A DNA stretch of 64,000 nt, from assembly GCA_017507005.1 (NCBI GenBank), contig JAFWBT010000026.1, positions 42,892-106,891 on the forward strand, given 5' to 3'. The notes below the pieces were generated by a model. It saw only the letters and a program-made list of their open reading frames with translations. It made no database searches and had not been told where the DNA came from. Origin of the DNA: Clostridia bacterium. Its GTDB lineage: Bacteria > Bacillota > Clostridia > Christensenellales > Borkfalkiaceae. The position numbers were made by a program, and so were the translations under genes. Positions 42,002 through 51,641 of the stretch are shown here, in pieces (within the stretch, counting starts at the first letter, position 1; each line of letters opens with the position of its first letter).

Positions 42002-45000
42002 ATGGCAATAAAGACGAGAAAAATAGACGAAATTATCACGCTGAGCGGCGAGGCGGCGAAGGTCGTTTCCTACGCCGATTATTTTGCGCGCAGACCGTTG
42101 TTTTCTTCCTTGCAGGTAAAAAATGCAGGTGAAGAAGTTGTCAACGACCTCACGCTCACCATTTCCAACGAAAACGGAATGCTTGTCAACGTCACGAAAA
42201 CGTTGGCGGAAATCCCGTTTGAAAGCGTGGTGGAAGTGGAGCTGGACAACGTGCTTTCGCCCGTGTATTTTGCTGGGCTGGAAGAGGTGCGCGAGGAAAA
42301 GATTAAGGTCGTTTTAAAAAAGGACAAAACGCTGATATCCGCACAGGAATTCACCGTAACGGCTTTGCCGTTCGATTATTGGCAGGGTGTTGAAGGGGAT
42401 TGCGAACTCCTCGCCTCTTTCGTGCGCCCGAAACTCGCCGATTGTATCCGTATGCAGACGGAAATCTCCGCGCAGCTGAAAAAATGGGGTGCGGATAGCG
42501 AGCTTGGCGGCTACGCAGGCAACGATAAAAACGCCGTTCGCCGTATCATTGCGGCTCTGTACGCGGCGTTGCGCCATTTTGCGGCAACGAGAAAGGACTG
42601 CGATATCGCAAAGCCCGTTATGGCAGGCGCAGGGGTGAAAATCTTGTCCGAGCATACGGCAACGCCTTTGGAAATGGCGCTGTTTGCTTGCGGCTGTTTG
42701 GAAAGCCTTGGCTTACACCCCGTTTTGGTGTTCGGTGAAAGGGAAATTTCTTGCGGTGTTTGGCTGTACGATAGCTGTTTTATGGACACGGTATCGGATG
42801 ATATGCAGCGTGTCGAGGCGTATATTTCGGACGGCATTAACAATCTCAGCTGTTTTGACGTAGAGGATATTTTCTCGGATAGAAACGCGGCGTATTCGAC
42901 GTCCGAGGCACATTTCAAGCAGAAATTAGAGGCGGGTACGTATTTTGATAAATGCGTCGACGTACATCGTTGCCGTATCGCGCATATCCTGCCCTTGCCT
43001 TTGCGCGCGCGTAACCTCAAAGGCGTAGAAATTCTTTCCGAAGAGGATATGTCGCCCGATATCGCACCGAAGGAACTGAAAACGACGCAAAAACTCAGCT
43101 TGGATAACGAACAAACGAAGGACAAGCAATGGGAACGTCGTTTGCTCGATTTGTCGCTGAAAAACACGTTGTTGAATTTCTCGCCCACGAAAACGGTGGT
43201 TCATCTCGTTTCCTCGTCGGTGGATTCGACGTTGGACGTTTTGGAGGAAGAGGGCGAATTGCACTTGGAAGCGGCGACGGCGGACGTGGCGGAGATAGCG
43301 AAACGCGGCGTGCATTACGGCTCGAGCGCGGAAGTAAAGAGCATGCGCGAGCTGATTGCGCTGGAAAATAAATCGGGGATTTTGCGTACGTATTTGGACG
43401 ACAAAATCCTGAACGAAACGGTAAACCGCCTGATAAAGAAGAACAAAGAGGCAGACGAGGAATCGGGTACGAAAATCCTCTATCTTGCTATGGGTTTTTT
43501 GAAATGGTATTCGCGCGAGGACGGCAAAGAGAAATATGCGCCTCTCGTGTTACAGCCCGTACAGCTGAAAAAGTGTAAAGGCGGCAACGGGTATTCGGTG
43601 GTGTTGACGGACGAGGAAATCTCCGTCAACTCGACCTTGCTCGAATTTTTAAAACAAGAATTTAATATCGATATTCGCGGCCTTAACGGCGCGATACAGG
43701 GCTTGAAAATTTCCGAAATTCTCGGTATGATTCGTATGGAAGTCGTTGGAATGCGGAATTGGGAAGTGTTCGACGACGCGTACGTGGCGGCGTTCTCGTT
43801 CGCGCGCTATCAAATGTGGAACGATTTGCGCCAAAATATCGGGGAGTTTTCCAAGAACAAGATTATCGACGCGCTCTTGAATAATTCCGTTTTGGTAAGC
43901 GGCGGCGTGGACGAGATTCCCAAAGAGGACGAGGCGAGTCCCGAGCTGACGTTGACGCCGTTGCCGGCAGACGCGTCGCAATGGGCGGCGATTGCTATGT
44001 CGCAAACGGGCAAGAGTTTCGTGCTGCACGGTCCTCCGGGAACGGGTAAATCGCAGACGATTACGAATATGATTGCCAACGCACTCAACGACGGCAAACG
44101 CGTGCTGTTCGTTGCGGAAAAACAAGCGGCTCTGTCCGTCGTTAAAAAGAGATTGGACGGTATCGGTATCGGGGATTTCTGCCTCGAATTGCACTCGAAC
44201 AAAGCCAACAAAACGGACGTATTGCAGAAATTGACGTCTACGTTGTCGCTTGCAGGGGCGCAGGAAACGGTCAGTTTGACGGAAAAGGCAGGCGCTATCA
44301 GTAAGCTGAAAGAGGACCTTGCCGAGCCGCTCGCGGCGCTCCATAAAAAACGCCGTTTGGGCGTGTCCATTTACGAGGCGTTGCTTATTTGTTTGAAGAA
44401 CAAGAACGCGCCTGATATTATGAACATTGAGAGTACGTTCTACGACGGCTTGACGAAAGAAAAGATTGACGTGTACGAACGTATGATGATACAGGCGGCG
44501 GCAGCGGCGAAGGAGTGCGGCGGCGTGTATAATTCGCCTTTTGCGAACGTCAACCTCACCGAGTACAGCAGAGCGTTGCGCGATTCGGTGTACTGTTCGT
44601 CCGAGGTCGTGATAGCGGAAATCAAGCATCTTAAAAACTACGTTGCGCTGTTCCTCGATTTGTATCGTCAAAAAATTAGTACGTTTACGCGGAAGAAATT
44701 AGAAGCGTTGTACGAGATAGCGAAGATGCTGCAAAGCGGTATTTTGAATAAATACTACCGCGAAAACGAAGAAGAATTTTACGCCTTTTTCAATGCCAAC
44801 AGACGGCTGGATGCGAGCCTTGAAAAATATTTCGCTTGCTGTAAAAAGCTCGTTGACGTTGCCAAGGAATACAAAGAACTCGGCGAGTGGCTGGATAAGG
44901 GCAGGAGCGATTACGAAACGAATAAGACGGTGAACGGTATCGTCAAGAAACTGACGAGAGTGGCGCTTTCGCCTATGACGCGTGAGGAAACGTTGCAACA

Positions 45001-47659
45001 GCTCGAAAACGTGTTCGAGATATACGAGGCAATGGCGCGTATCCGCACGAATACCAAGCTGTCGCAATATTTCACGTTCGCGTTCGGCCGTGTCGATTTC
45101 TTCGACGCGAGAAAGAATTTCCTCAAAGATTTGTATGCCCTGCACGATTTGTGCGCGCAGGTGTTTATGGATTATAACGCAGACAGCTTTAACAGTATGT
45201 GTATCCGCGCGGCGAGCGGCTATTCCGCGCCCGTGCTCGGTGGTTTGATGCGCTCGGTGGACAGCTTCCGCGCGGCGGAAAATAGTTTTCTTGACGTGAC
45301 GGCGGCAGATCGTAATAAAGCGCCTGCGGACGAGATTTTGGACACATATACGGCAAAGGCAGGCGCGCTGATAGAAAATATCGATATGATCGCTAGCTGG
45401 TGTATGTATAAAAAGACGGCGGTGGCGTTGGATACGGCAGGGCTTACGTTCATTACGGACGCGCTCGAAAACGGTTCGGTGACCAGTGAAAATATCGTCG
45501 AGAGCTTTGAAAAGAATATCTATAAAAACTTCTTGCAGACGAATATCCCGCTCGATCCCGTGCTGGCGCGCTTCTCCGCGGCGGTGTCCGAGGAAAAGGC
45601 GGAGAGCCTGCGTATGACGATGGACGAATTTTTACGCCTTACCAAAGAGGCAATCCGCGCCAAACTCATTGCGCGCGTTCCCACCGCGGAAACGGAAGGC
45701 ACGCTCAGCTTTGAAATGGCGACGTTCCAACGCCTTGCAAAATCGCATCTTCGCGGTATGGGGCTTAGAAAACTCTTTGAAAGTATACCCGAACTCATCA
45801 AGACGATTGCGCCTTGTATGCTGATGAGCCCGATTACGGTGTCGCAGTATTTGCAGGCGGAAAACGGCTTGTTCGACCTTGTTATCTTTGACGAAGCGTC
45901 GCAAATCCCGACGGCGGAGGCGATTTGTTCGCTTGCGCGCGGTAAAGCAGCAATCGTCGTAGGCGACCCCAAACAGCTCCCACCGACGACCTTCTTCAAC
46001 ACGACGTACGTGGACGAGGACAACCTCGAAAACGAGGATATGGAGAGCGTTTTGGACGACTGCCTTGCAATCAATATGCCGCAAAGACATCTTACGTGGC
46101 ATTATAGAAGTAAGCACGAGAGTCTTATCGCGTTCTCGAATATTATGTATTATGAAAACCGTCTTTGCACTTTCCCGTCGCCTGACGCGCTCAGCAGTAA
46201 AGTCAATTTCGTGCTGGTAGAGGACGGCGTATACGATCGCGGTTTCACCAAGAAAAACAAGCAGGAAGGGGACGCGCTGGTGGCGGAAGTGTTGCGCCGT
46301 TTGTCCGATCCCGTGCTGAGAAAATCGAGTATCGGTATCGTTACGTTTAGTACGGTGCAAAAGGACTATATCGAACGCAAGCTGTCGGCGGCGATTGCGG
46401 AAAAGCGTTTGGATAGTGCGGCGTACGACGTGGAAGAGCCGTTGTTTGTTAAAAACCTCGAAAACGTACAAGGCGACGAGCGAGACGTTATTCTGTTCTC
46501 CGTTTGCTACGGGCCTGACCGTACGGGCAGAATTTCGCTGAATTTCGGGCCTTTGAACCAAGTTGGCGGTTGGCGGCGTTTGAACGTTGCGGTGTCGCGT
46601 GCGCGTGAAGAAATGGTGGTGTTTGCCTCTATGACGGGCGCGATGATTGATCTTTCCAAGACCAAATCGAAAGGGGTTGCAGGCTTGAAAGCGTTCCTTG
46701 ATTTTGCGGAAAAGGGCAGAACGAATTTGGCGATTTCGTCGAGCAACGTCATCACCAAAAAGACGGGGCTTGGCAAATATATCGCGGAAGAGCTGTCTGC
46801 GTACGGCTACGATTGCCGCTACGACGTGGGTGTATCGGGCTTTAAGATTGACGTGGCTGTGGTCGATCCGAAGAATCGGCATCGTTTTATTCTTGCGATT
46901 ATGTGCGACACGCCGAACACGTTCTCGGTGAAAGACCGCAATATCTTGCAAATCCAGACACTTAAACGCAATAATTGGAACGTTATGCGGCTGTATTCCG
47001 TCAATTATTACAACAATCCCAAACGTGAAATCAAGAAAATTAAAGATATGCTTGACAAGCTGACTGGCTCGGATAAGAAAGGCGGCGCGGAGCTTAATCG
47101 TTGCAAGAAGAATTATAAAGCAGCAGTTTTGGACGAGCGTTTTGAAAACGCCACGTACGTGACGTCGGGTGAAAACGATAAGGAAATTATCGCGCGTTTG
47201 AAGGCGATTGTGACGGCGGAAGAGCCTATTTCCTTTGATTTCCTTGTAAGGAGATGTTTGGGCAGTCTTGGCATTATGAAATACGGCGGCAAAGTGGAAA
47301 CGCGTATGCAGGCGTTGATTGAGCTGTGCGGTTTTAAATGCGAGCGCATCTTTAATACGCCGTTCTATCGCAAGACGGATAAGAGCGTGGCTTATGATAA
47401 ATACCGCGTGGAAACGGGGGAAACTTTACGAAAGGACTACACCGATTTTACGCCGTATGAAATCGTAGCCATTGTGCGCGGAGCGCTCGAAGACAAAGTG
47501 GCGTTGTATATGGAAGAAATCCAGACGATTGTAGCGTCCATCTTACGCGTGGCAAAGCCGTCGGAAAAATTCGCGGCATACGTCAACGATTGCGTGACGC
47601 TCGGTGAAGAAAAGGGCTTGTTCGTGCGTTCGGTGTCAGATAGAATTTCTTTGCTGTAA
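42002..47659 (+). CDS. Large superfamily 1 helicase with DUF4011, PD-(D/E)XK-like and DUF3320-like regions
   Basis: A 1,885-residue protein. Residues 1-115 look like a beta-sandwich. Residues about 150-320 resemble a transglutaminase-like fold (ATPLEMALFACGCLESLGLHP). DUF4011 starts at about 376 (WERRLLDLSLKNTLLNF). The SF1 core has HGPPGTGKSQT (Walker A, about 676), VIFDEASQIPTAEA (Walker B, about 1293), VVGDPKQLPPT, WHYRSKHESL, NVQGDERDVI and NVAVSRAREEM. A nuclease-like region follows from about 1590, and a DUF3320-like end from about 1740. The transglutaminase-like Cys and His and the nuclease acid appear altered. The ATG at 42002 is favoured by GGGAAG. Such helicases are associated with genome defence or repair; function here is inferred. 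Confidence 0.85.
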   Translation: MAIKTRKIDEIITLSGEAAKVVSYADYFARRPLFSSLQVKNAGEEVVNDLTLTISNENGMLVNVTKTLAEIPFESVVEVELDNVLSPVYFAGLEEVREEKIKVVLKKDKTLISAQEFTVTALPFDYWQGVEGDCELLASFVRPKLADCIRMQTEISAQLKKWGADSELGGYAGNDKNAVRRIIAALYAALRHFAATRKDCDIAKPVMAGAGVKILSEHTATPLEMALFACGCLESLGLHPVLVFGEREISCGVWLYDSCFMDTVSDDMQRVEAYISDGINNLSCFDVEDIFSDRNAAYSTSEAHFKQKLEAGTYFDKCVDVHRCRIAHILPLPLRARNLKGVEILSEEDMSPDIAPKELKTTQKLSLDNEQTKDKQWERRLLDLSLKNTLLNFSPTKTVVHLVSSSVDSTLDVLEEEGELHLEAATADVAEIAKRGVHYGSSAEVKSMRELIALENKSGILRTYLDDKILNETVNRLIKKNKEADEESGTKILYLAMGFLKWYSREDGKEKYAPLVLQPVQLKKCKGGNGYSVVLTDEEISVNSTLLEFLKQEFNIDIRGLNGAIQGLKISEILGMIRMEVVGMRNWEVFDDAYVAAFSFARYQMWNDLRQNIGEFSKNKIIDALLNNSVLVSGGVDEIPKEDEASPELTLTPLPADASQWAAIAMSQTGKSFVLHGPPGTGKSQTITNMIANALNDGKRVLFVAEKQAALSVVKKRLDGIGIGDFCLELHSNKANKTDVLQKLTSTLSLAGAQETVSLTEKAGAISKLKEDLAEPLAALHKKRRLGVSIYEALLICLKNKNAPDIMNIESTFYDGLTKEKIDVYERMMIQAAAAAKECGGVYNSPFANVNLTEYSRALRDSVYCSSEVVIAEIKHLKNYVALFLDLYRQKISTFTRKKLEALYEIAKMLQSGILNKYYRENEEEFYAFFNANRRLDASLEKYFACCKKLVDVAKEYKELGEWLDKGRSDYETNKTVNGIVKKLTRVALSPMTREETLQQLENVFEIYEAMARIRTNTKLSQYFTFAFGRVDFFDARKNFLKDLYALHDLCAQVFMDYNADSFNSMCIRAASGYSAPVLGGLMRSVDSFRAAENSFLDVTAADRNKAPADEILDTYTAKAGALIENIDMIASWCMYKKTAVALDTAGLTFITDALENGSVTSENIVESFEKNIYKNFLQTNIPLDPVLARFSAAVSEEKAESLRMTMDEFLRLTKEAIRAKLIARVPTAETEGTLSFEMATFQRLAKSHLRGMGLRKLFESIPELIKTIAPCMLMSPITVSQYLQAENGLFDLVIFDEASQIPTAEAICSLARGKAAIVVGDPKQLPPTTFFNTTYVDEDNLENEDMESVLDDCLAINMPQRHLTWHYRSKHESLIAFSNIMYYENRLCTFPSPDALSSKVNFVLVEDGVYDRGFTKKNKQEGDALVAEVLRRLSDPVLRKSSIGIVTFSTVQKDYIERKLSAAIAEKRLDSAAYDVEEPLFVKNLENVQGDERDVILFSVCYGPDRTGRISLNFGPLNQVGGWRRLNVAVSRAREEMVVFASMTGAMIDLSKTKSKGVAGLKAFLDFAEKGRTNLAISSSNVITKKTGLGKYIAEELSAYGYDCRYDVGVSGFKIDVAVVDPKNRHRFILAIMCDTPNTFSVKDRNILQIQTLKRNNWNVMRLYSVNYYNNPKREIKKIKDMLDKLTGSDKKGGAELNRCKKNYKAAVLDERFENATYVTSGENDKEIIARLKAIVTAEEPISFDFLVRRCLGSLGIMKYGGKVETRMQALIELCGFKCERIFNTPFYRKTDKSVAYDKYRVETGETLRKDYTDFTPYEIVAIVRGALEDKVALYMEEIQTIVASILRVAKPSEKFAAYVNDCVTLGEEKGLFVRSVSDRISLL

Positions 47660-47817
47660 AAGATAAAATTAAAAAGCACAAATTAGCAGAACGGTTAGAG
47701 GTCGGACAATGTACGCTATCGCGTTGGTTTACAGGCAGTATGCCGGAAACGGCGATATTGATTAGAATAGCGAATTTGTTAGATATTTCTTTGGAAGAGC
47801 TCTTAGGCAGGGAATAA
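47656..47817 (+). pseudogene. XRE-type helix-turn-helix remnant without start codon
   Basis: An open frame from the TAG at 47641 to TAA 47815-47817 encodes about 54 residues resembling a Cro/CI HTH: KLAERLEVGQCTLSRWFTGS, then ILIRIANLLDISLEELLGRE. It begins inside the last codons of the helicase gene in the -1 frame. No ATG, GTG or TTG with a ribosome site is available at its 5' end. It is best read as a decayed regulator fragment; fusion to the helicase by frameshifting is possible but no slippery heptamer is seen. Confidence 0.7.
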
Positions 47818-47831
47818 AAAGAGGCGGCGTT

Positions 47832-49493
47832 ATGAAAAATGCGAACGACAAATTATTCAATTTTCGTCCAGCGTTTTTCGCCGCCGTTTTTCTTTGTTTC
47901 GGTATTGTTTTTGCGTATTTACGCAGTTTTTTCGGCGTGTCCGTTTGGTGGCTTGCAGTATGTTTGCCGCTAGCGGTTGCGCCTTTTTGTTTCTGTCGTT
48001 CGCGCCGTTACGCTTTGAAAATCGCGCAGGCGTTGTTTTTGTTGTTTATCAGTTTTGCGATAGGGCATAGCGCGTTTTTATTAAACGTGCAGTCGTATGC
48101 CGATTGCGGCGTGTATAACGCGCAGACGGAAATGATAGGAAAAGTGGTGCAAATAGAACGATTCGACGGCTACGCAAGGCTGATTTTAGAAGAGCCGTAT
48201 ATCGGTAAAACGCAAGAGGAAGGACGGCTCGTCGCGTACATGCCTGCCTCGTTTTGCAAAAATGTGCGCCTTTCGGATAAAGTTTTATTGCTCGGCTACG
48301 TGGAAACGGACGTCGATTGTTTTGGTGAATACGGATTTCGCGCGCAGGACATACGCGAGCGCGTGCGGTATTCCGTGTCGCAGGTGGATAGCTGTATCGT
48401 CGTGGGGTACGAAACGGATGTATTCCTTGCCATGCGGCAACGTATGAAAACGGTGACGTACGCGGGTATGGACGACGAAGCTGCCGCTGTGACGTTGGCG
48501 GTGCTGACGGGCGATACGTCGGGGATTGATAGAGGACTGCTGACGAATATTCGTATGGGCGGTATCGCGCACGTGTTTGCCGTTTCAGGCTTGCATATCG
48601 GCTCGCTATACGCCTTTTGTCTGCTGTTGATGCAGAAAACAAAACTGAAAAACGCGCCTGCACCCGTTCGGTTTTTCCTAACGGCGGCAATTCTTATTTT
48701 TTATACGGGTGTTTGCGGTTTTTCCTCGTCCTCGCTCCGCGCGACGGTCATTTGTTTGGTGGCGTACGCCGCAAAAGCGTTGGGCTTGGAAACCGATTTA
48801 TTAGATTCGTTAGGCGTTGCGGCAATCGTGATTTTGTTGTTGTCCCCGACGGCGCTCTTTGAAGTCGGATTTCAGCTTTCCTTTGCGGCGTGCTTGGGAC
48901 TTGCACTGTTATCGCGCCCGATAGGGAAGACGCTCGATAGTGGTTGTGATATAGTCAAAAAAGTATGGATACGCTTGTGGCGTTTGGAAAACAAAGCTCG
49001 ACCTAACCCCAAACGCAAAGATGAGGATATGCCCGAAGGGGTGGGTGCGCGTATTCGTCGTGCTTGCGTTTCCTTTCTTGGCGCGAGCCTTGCCGCACAG
49101 ATTGCCACCGCGCCTATTCTTCTAAATGCGTTCGGCTATCTTTCAGGCTGGGCGTTATTGCTCAACTGTCTATTCGTGCCGCTTATCAGCGGTCTGTTTG
49201 CAACGCTGTTGCTGTTCGTGGCGGTGGCTTGCGTTTTGCCCACGGCATTTTCGACGGTGATACTATATCTTCCGTCCGTCGTTTGGTCGGCACTATTGCT
49301 GTTGTTTTATGCTGTTGATTTTTCTACGTTCGTCTTCACGGGCGTCAAAATATCCGGAGTTGGCAGTCTTTGTTATTACAGCGGTTGGCAATTTTTATCG
49401 GATAAATGGAATATTTCTAAAAAGGAAAAGACGGCGTATGCGTTGGCGTGCTTTTTAACGTTTGTGATAACCGTGTACGCGTTGAACGTGTAA
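47832..49493 (+). CDS. ComEC/Rec2-family DNA uptake channel (membrane part only)
   Basis: Polytopic membrane protein forming the inner-membrane channel for transforming DNA. The N-terminal region has two or three membrane helices and the DUF4131-type soluble domain (about 95-185). The Competence domain has FAVSGLHIGSLYAF, FYTGVCGFSSSSLRA and FEVGFQLSFAACLGLAL, then further helices to residue 553. The C-terminal metallo-beta-lactamase-like nuclease domain of full-length ComEC is missing. The stop is followed 17 bases later by repeat copy 6. Its last codons (GTGTACGCGTTGAACGTG) resemble the repeat too. No other competence genes are near. Confidence 0.88.
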   Translation: MKNANDKLFNFRPAFFAAVFLCFGIVFAYLRSFFGVSVWWLAVCLPLAVAPFCFCRSRRYALKIAQALFLLFISFAIGHSAFLLNVQSYADCGVYNAQTEMIGKVVQIERFDGYARLILEEPYIGKTQEEGRLVAYMPASFCKNVRLSDKVLLLGYVETDVDCFGEYGFRAQDIRERVRYSVSQVDSCIVVGYETDVFLAMRQRMKTVTYAGMDDEAAAVTLAVLTGDTSGIDRGLLTNIRMGGIAHVFAVSGLHIGSLYAFCLLLMQKTKLKNAPAPVRFFLTAAILIFYTGVCGFSSSSLRATVICLVAYAAKALGLETDLLDSLGVAAIVILLLSPTALFEVGFQLSFAACLGLALLSRPIGKTLDSGCDIVKKVWIRLWRLENKARPNPKRKDEDMPEGVGARIRRACVSFLGASLAAQIATAPILLNAFGYLSGWALLLNCLFVPLISGLFATLLLFVAVACVLPTAFSTVILYLPSVVWSALLLLFYAVDFSTFVFTGVKISGVGSLCYYSGWQFLSDKWNISKKEKTAYALACFLTFVITVYALNV

Positions 49494-49510
49494 GGTGTAA
49501 AAAACACCCC

Positions 49511-49528
49511 ACCCATGTACGCGTTGAA
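49511..49528 (+). repeat. Interspersed short repeat, copy 6
   Basis: ACCCATGTACGCGTTGAA, preceded by AACACCCC. The extended context matches copy 7 at 54207 (AACACCC before the core). The related sequence GTGTACGCGTTGAACG at 49473-49488 lies in the end of comEC, 22 bases before this copy. Confidence 0.85.
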
Positions 49529-49549
49529 TTGGTAAATAAAAACCGTGTG

Positions 49550-49588
49550 AGCAAGGAAAAGATTTTAGGCTTTTTCTTGCTTTTTTTA
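49550..49588 (+). terminator. Terminator after comEC
   Basis: AGCAAGGAAAAG at 49550-49561 pairs with CTTTTTCTTGCT at 49570-49581 (one G-U), followed by TTTTTTT. Its 3' arm and T-run contain the -35 box of the holA promoter. Confidence 0.8.
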
Positions 49589-49605
49589 TGCAGATATGCT
49601 ATACT
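49577..49605 (+). promoter_or_regulatory. Promoter of holA
   Basis: TTGCTT at 49577-49582 and TATACT at 49600-49605, 17 bases apart; it overlaps the comEC terminator. Confidence 0.6.
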
Positions 49606-49633
49606 ATAAGGGGAAGAAAAGGAGGCGCGGCGT

Positions 49634-50632
49634 ATGAAATACGTAGAATTGAAAAAATATACCGACGAAAACGGCGCGCAGCCGATTTATTTGTTGGAGG
49701 GTGAGGAGTCGTATTTCCGTGAACGGGGCGAGTTGTTGCTGAAAAATCGCTATTTGCAGGACGCAACGCTCGATTATATTTCCTACGACGGCGCTGCGCT
49801 CAAAGGCGATAAGATGAAAACGCTCACCGATTCGGTGAATTGTTTTCCGTTTCTCAGCGCAAAGCGTATCGTGCGCGTGACGGAGTTTTATCCCACGGAA
49901 AAGGAATATGATACGTATTTGAGCGGTCTGTTTGAAAATCCGCCCAAGGACGGCATTTTGCTTATCGTCAATATAGGCAAAGGTAAGATAGGAACAGCGG
50001 CGCTTGCGAAAAAGCCCAACGTCACCTACGTCGATTGTTCTCGCTCGGACGAGGAAACGATAAAAAAATGGATATACCTCACCTGCAAAAAGGAGGGGGT
50101 GTACGCCGACGGTATCACTTGCGGAAAGCTTGCGGCGTATTGTTTGAACGATATGGCGCGTATAGCCAACGAAACGGAAAAACTGCTGACGTATTGCAAA
50201 GCAACGGAGCAGGAACGGCTGACGGACGAGATTGTAGAGGGGTTGGTGTATCCCGATTCCGAGTATAAGATATACGAGCTGGCAAACGCCCTCGCGCGAA
50301 AGAATTATTCCGCGTTTATGCACATTTTAGGGGATTTGTCCACGCGCGGCTTTAACGAAACGTCGCTCTTGTCCTCGCTTGCGTCCTATTTTAGGGGGCT
50401 GTACGACGCGTCCGTATGCACGGGGAGCGACCGCGAAGTGGCAGCGGCGCTTGGCATTAAAGAATATGCGGCAAAAAAGAACCGCGAGCAGGCGGCAAAA
50501 TTCAAAAAAGAGGAGCTGCTGCGGTTGTATAACGAGATATACGGCGCGATTAGCGGTATTAAATGCGGTGAATTGACGCCTGCTTCGGCGTTGAAAACGG
50601 TGACGGCGCGGCTGTTTTTTGAAAATTTATAA
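49634..50632 (+). CDS. holA: DNA polymerase III delta subunit
   Basis: Clamp-loader subunit that opens the beta clamp. YLLEGEESYFRERG (N-terminal degenerate P-loop region), VNCFPFLSAKRIVRV and the domain II block CKKEGVYADGITCGKLAAY fit HolA. The C-terminal collar domain holds FNETSLLSSLASYFRGLYDA. The length of 332 residues is typical. AAGGAGG precedes the ATG. In Clostridia holA often follows comEC, as here. Confidence 0.92.
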   Translation: MKYVELKKYTDENGAQPIYLLEGEESYFRERGELLLKNRYLQDATLDYISYDGAALKGDKMKTLTDSVNCFPFLSAKRIVRVTEFYPTEKEYDTYLSGLFENPPKDGILLIVNIGKGKIGTAALAKKPNVTYVDCSRSDEETIKKWIYLTCKKEGVYADGITCGKLAAYCLNDMARIANETEKLLTYCKATEQERLTDEIVEGLVYPDSEYKIYELANALARKNYSAFMHILGDLSTRGFNETSLLSSLASYFRGLYDASVCTGSDREVAAALGIKEYAAKKNREQAAKFKKEELLRLYNEIYGAISGIKCGELTPASALKTVTARLFFENL

Positions 50633-50762
50633 AAACAAAGGGAAAATTTATAAAAACAAACGGAAAATTATAGTCAAACGCTTTATTTTTTGTTAGAAAT
50701 TTTATATAATAATAGTAAGTTTAAACATACGGAAATGGTATAGATAAAAACGGAGGAAGCAT

Positions 50763-51641
50763 ATGAGAATGGGATTGTTATCGGCAGTCGCGCAATGGAA
50801 CAAGCTGCTCGACGGCGTTGTGGTCTTTTTTAAAGAATTTCAAATTATCTATTGCGTAGAAATCCTGCTCTTTTTTGCGTTGATATTTTTCGTTTCGAAA
50901 GTATTGCGCGAGAACGACGCAACGAAACTGATGGTGCTGTATTGGGTGCTGTTGATTATTGGCGGTTGCGTGCATATTTTCGACGAGAATTTAATGAAAG
51001 GCAACGTATTCCTTTTCTACGTGTTGCTCATTTCGGCGTTTATGCTGATTTTGTTCAACGTAGAGGTAAAAAAGAGTCTTTGGGATGTGCATAAGGCGAG
51101 TGAAGGCGCGGAAAAAACGCAGGGCGGTAATGCCGAGGTTCACTCTCAGGCGGAAACGGAGCGTTGTATCGCCAACATCATCAAGGCGTTGCAGAATATG
51201 TCCAAAAACAACGTAGGGGCGCTGCTTGTGCTCTCGCGCGGTAGCTTGCCAAAGCAGGTGATTCAGAGCGGCGTTACGATTGAATCGGAAATCTCCACGC
51301 AGCTCATTGAAGGGATTTTCTTCCCCAAAGCGCCCTTGCACGACGGCGCAACGATTATCCACGGCCATAAGATTCAGGCGGCGGGTTGTTTCTTGCCGTT
51401 GACGCAAAAGACTAGCTATCCCAAGGAATACGGCACACGTCACCGCGCTGCAATTGGTATTACGGAGGTTGCGAATGTAATCTCTCTCGTCGTGTCGGAA
51501 GAAACGGGTATCATTTCCATTGTAAAGCAGGGCAACGTAACGCGCTATGCCGATTACGATATGCTGATGGACGCATTGCGCGATTATTATTGGCAGGAAA
51601 TGACGGCAAACGATAAAAAACGCGGTGGAGGTAACAGATGA
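50763..51641 (+). CDS. cdaA: Membrane diadenylate cyclase CdaA
   Basis: Makes c-di-AMP, the essential second messenger for osmolyte and potassium balance. Three membrane helices (about residues 27-46, 55-73 and 80-100) precede the DisA_N/DAC domain. Catalytic motifs are DGA at 194-196 and RHR at 226-228 (EYGTRHRAAIGITE). GALLVLSRG is also typical. The length of 292 residues fits. CGGAGG precedes the ATG. The normal operon is cdaA-cdaR-glmM; here only a 34-residue cdaR-like stub follows and glmM is absent. Confidence 0.96.
   Translation: MRMGLLSAVAQWNKLLDGVVVFFKEFQIIYCVEILLFFALIFFVSKVLRENDATKLMVLYWVLLIIGGCVHIFDENLMKGNVFLFYVLLISAFMLILFNVEVKKSLWDVHKASEGAEKTQGGNAEVHSQAETERCIANIIKALQNMSKNNVGALLVLSRGSLPKQVIQSGVTIESEISTQLIEGIFFPKAPLHDGATIIHGHKIQAAGCFLPLTQKTSYPKEYGTRHRAAIGITEVANVISLVVSEETGIISIVKQGNVTRYADYDMLMDALRDYYWQEMTANDKKRGGGNR

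Noticed and set aside
48233-48245. Inverted GCATGTACGCG inside comEC
   Set aside because: It matches the repeat core over 11 bases, but the codons (VAYMP) fit the comEC frame and the flanks do not match, so probably chance.
50670-50715. Promoter for cdaA
   Set aside because: A TATAAT is present at 50705-50710, but no acceptable -35 box was found at the right distance.
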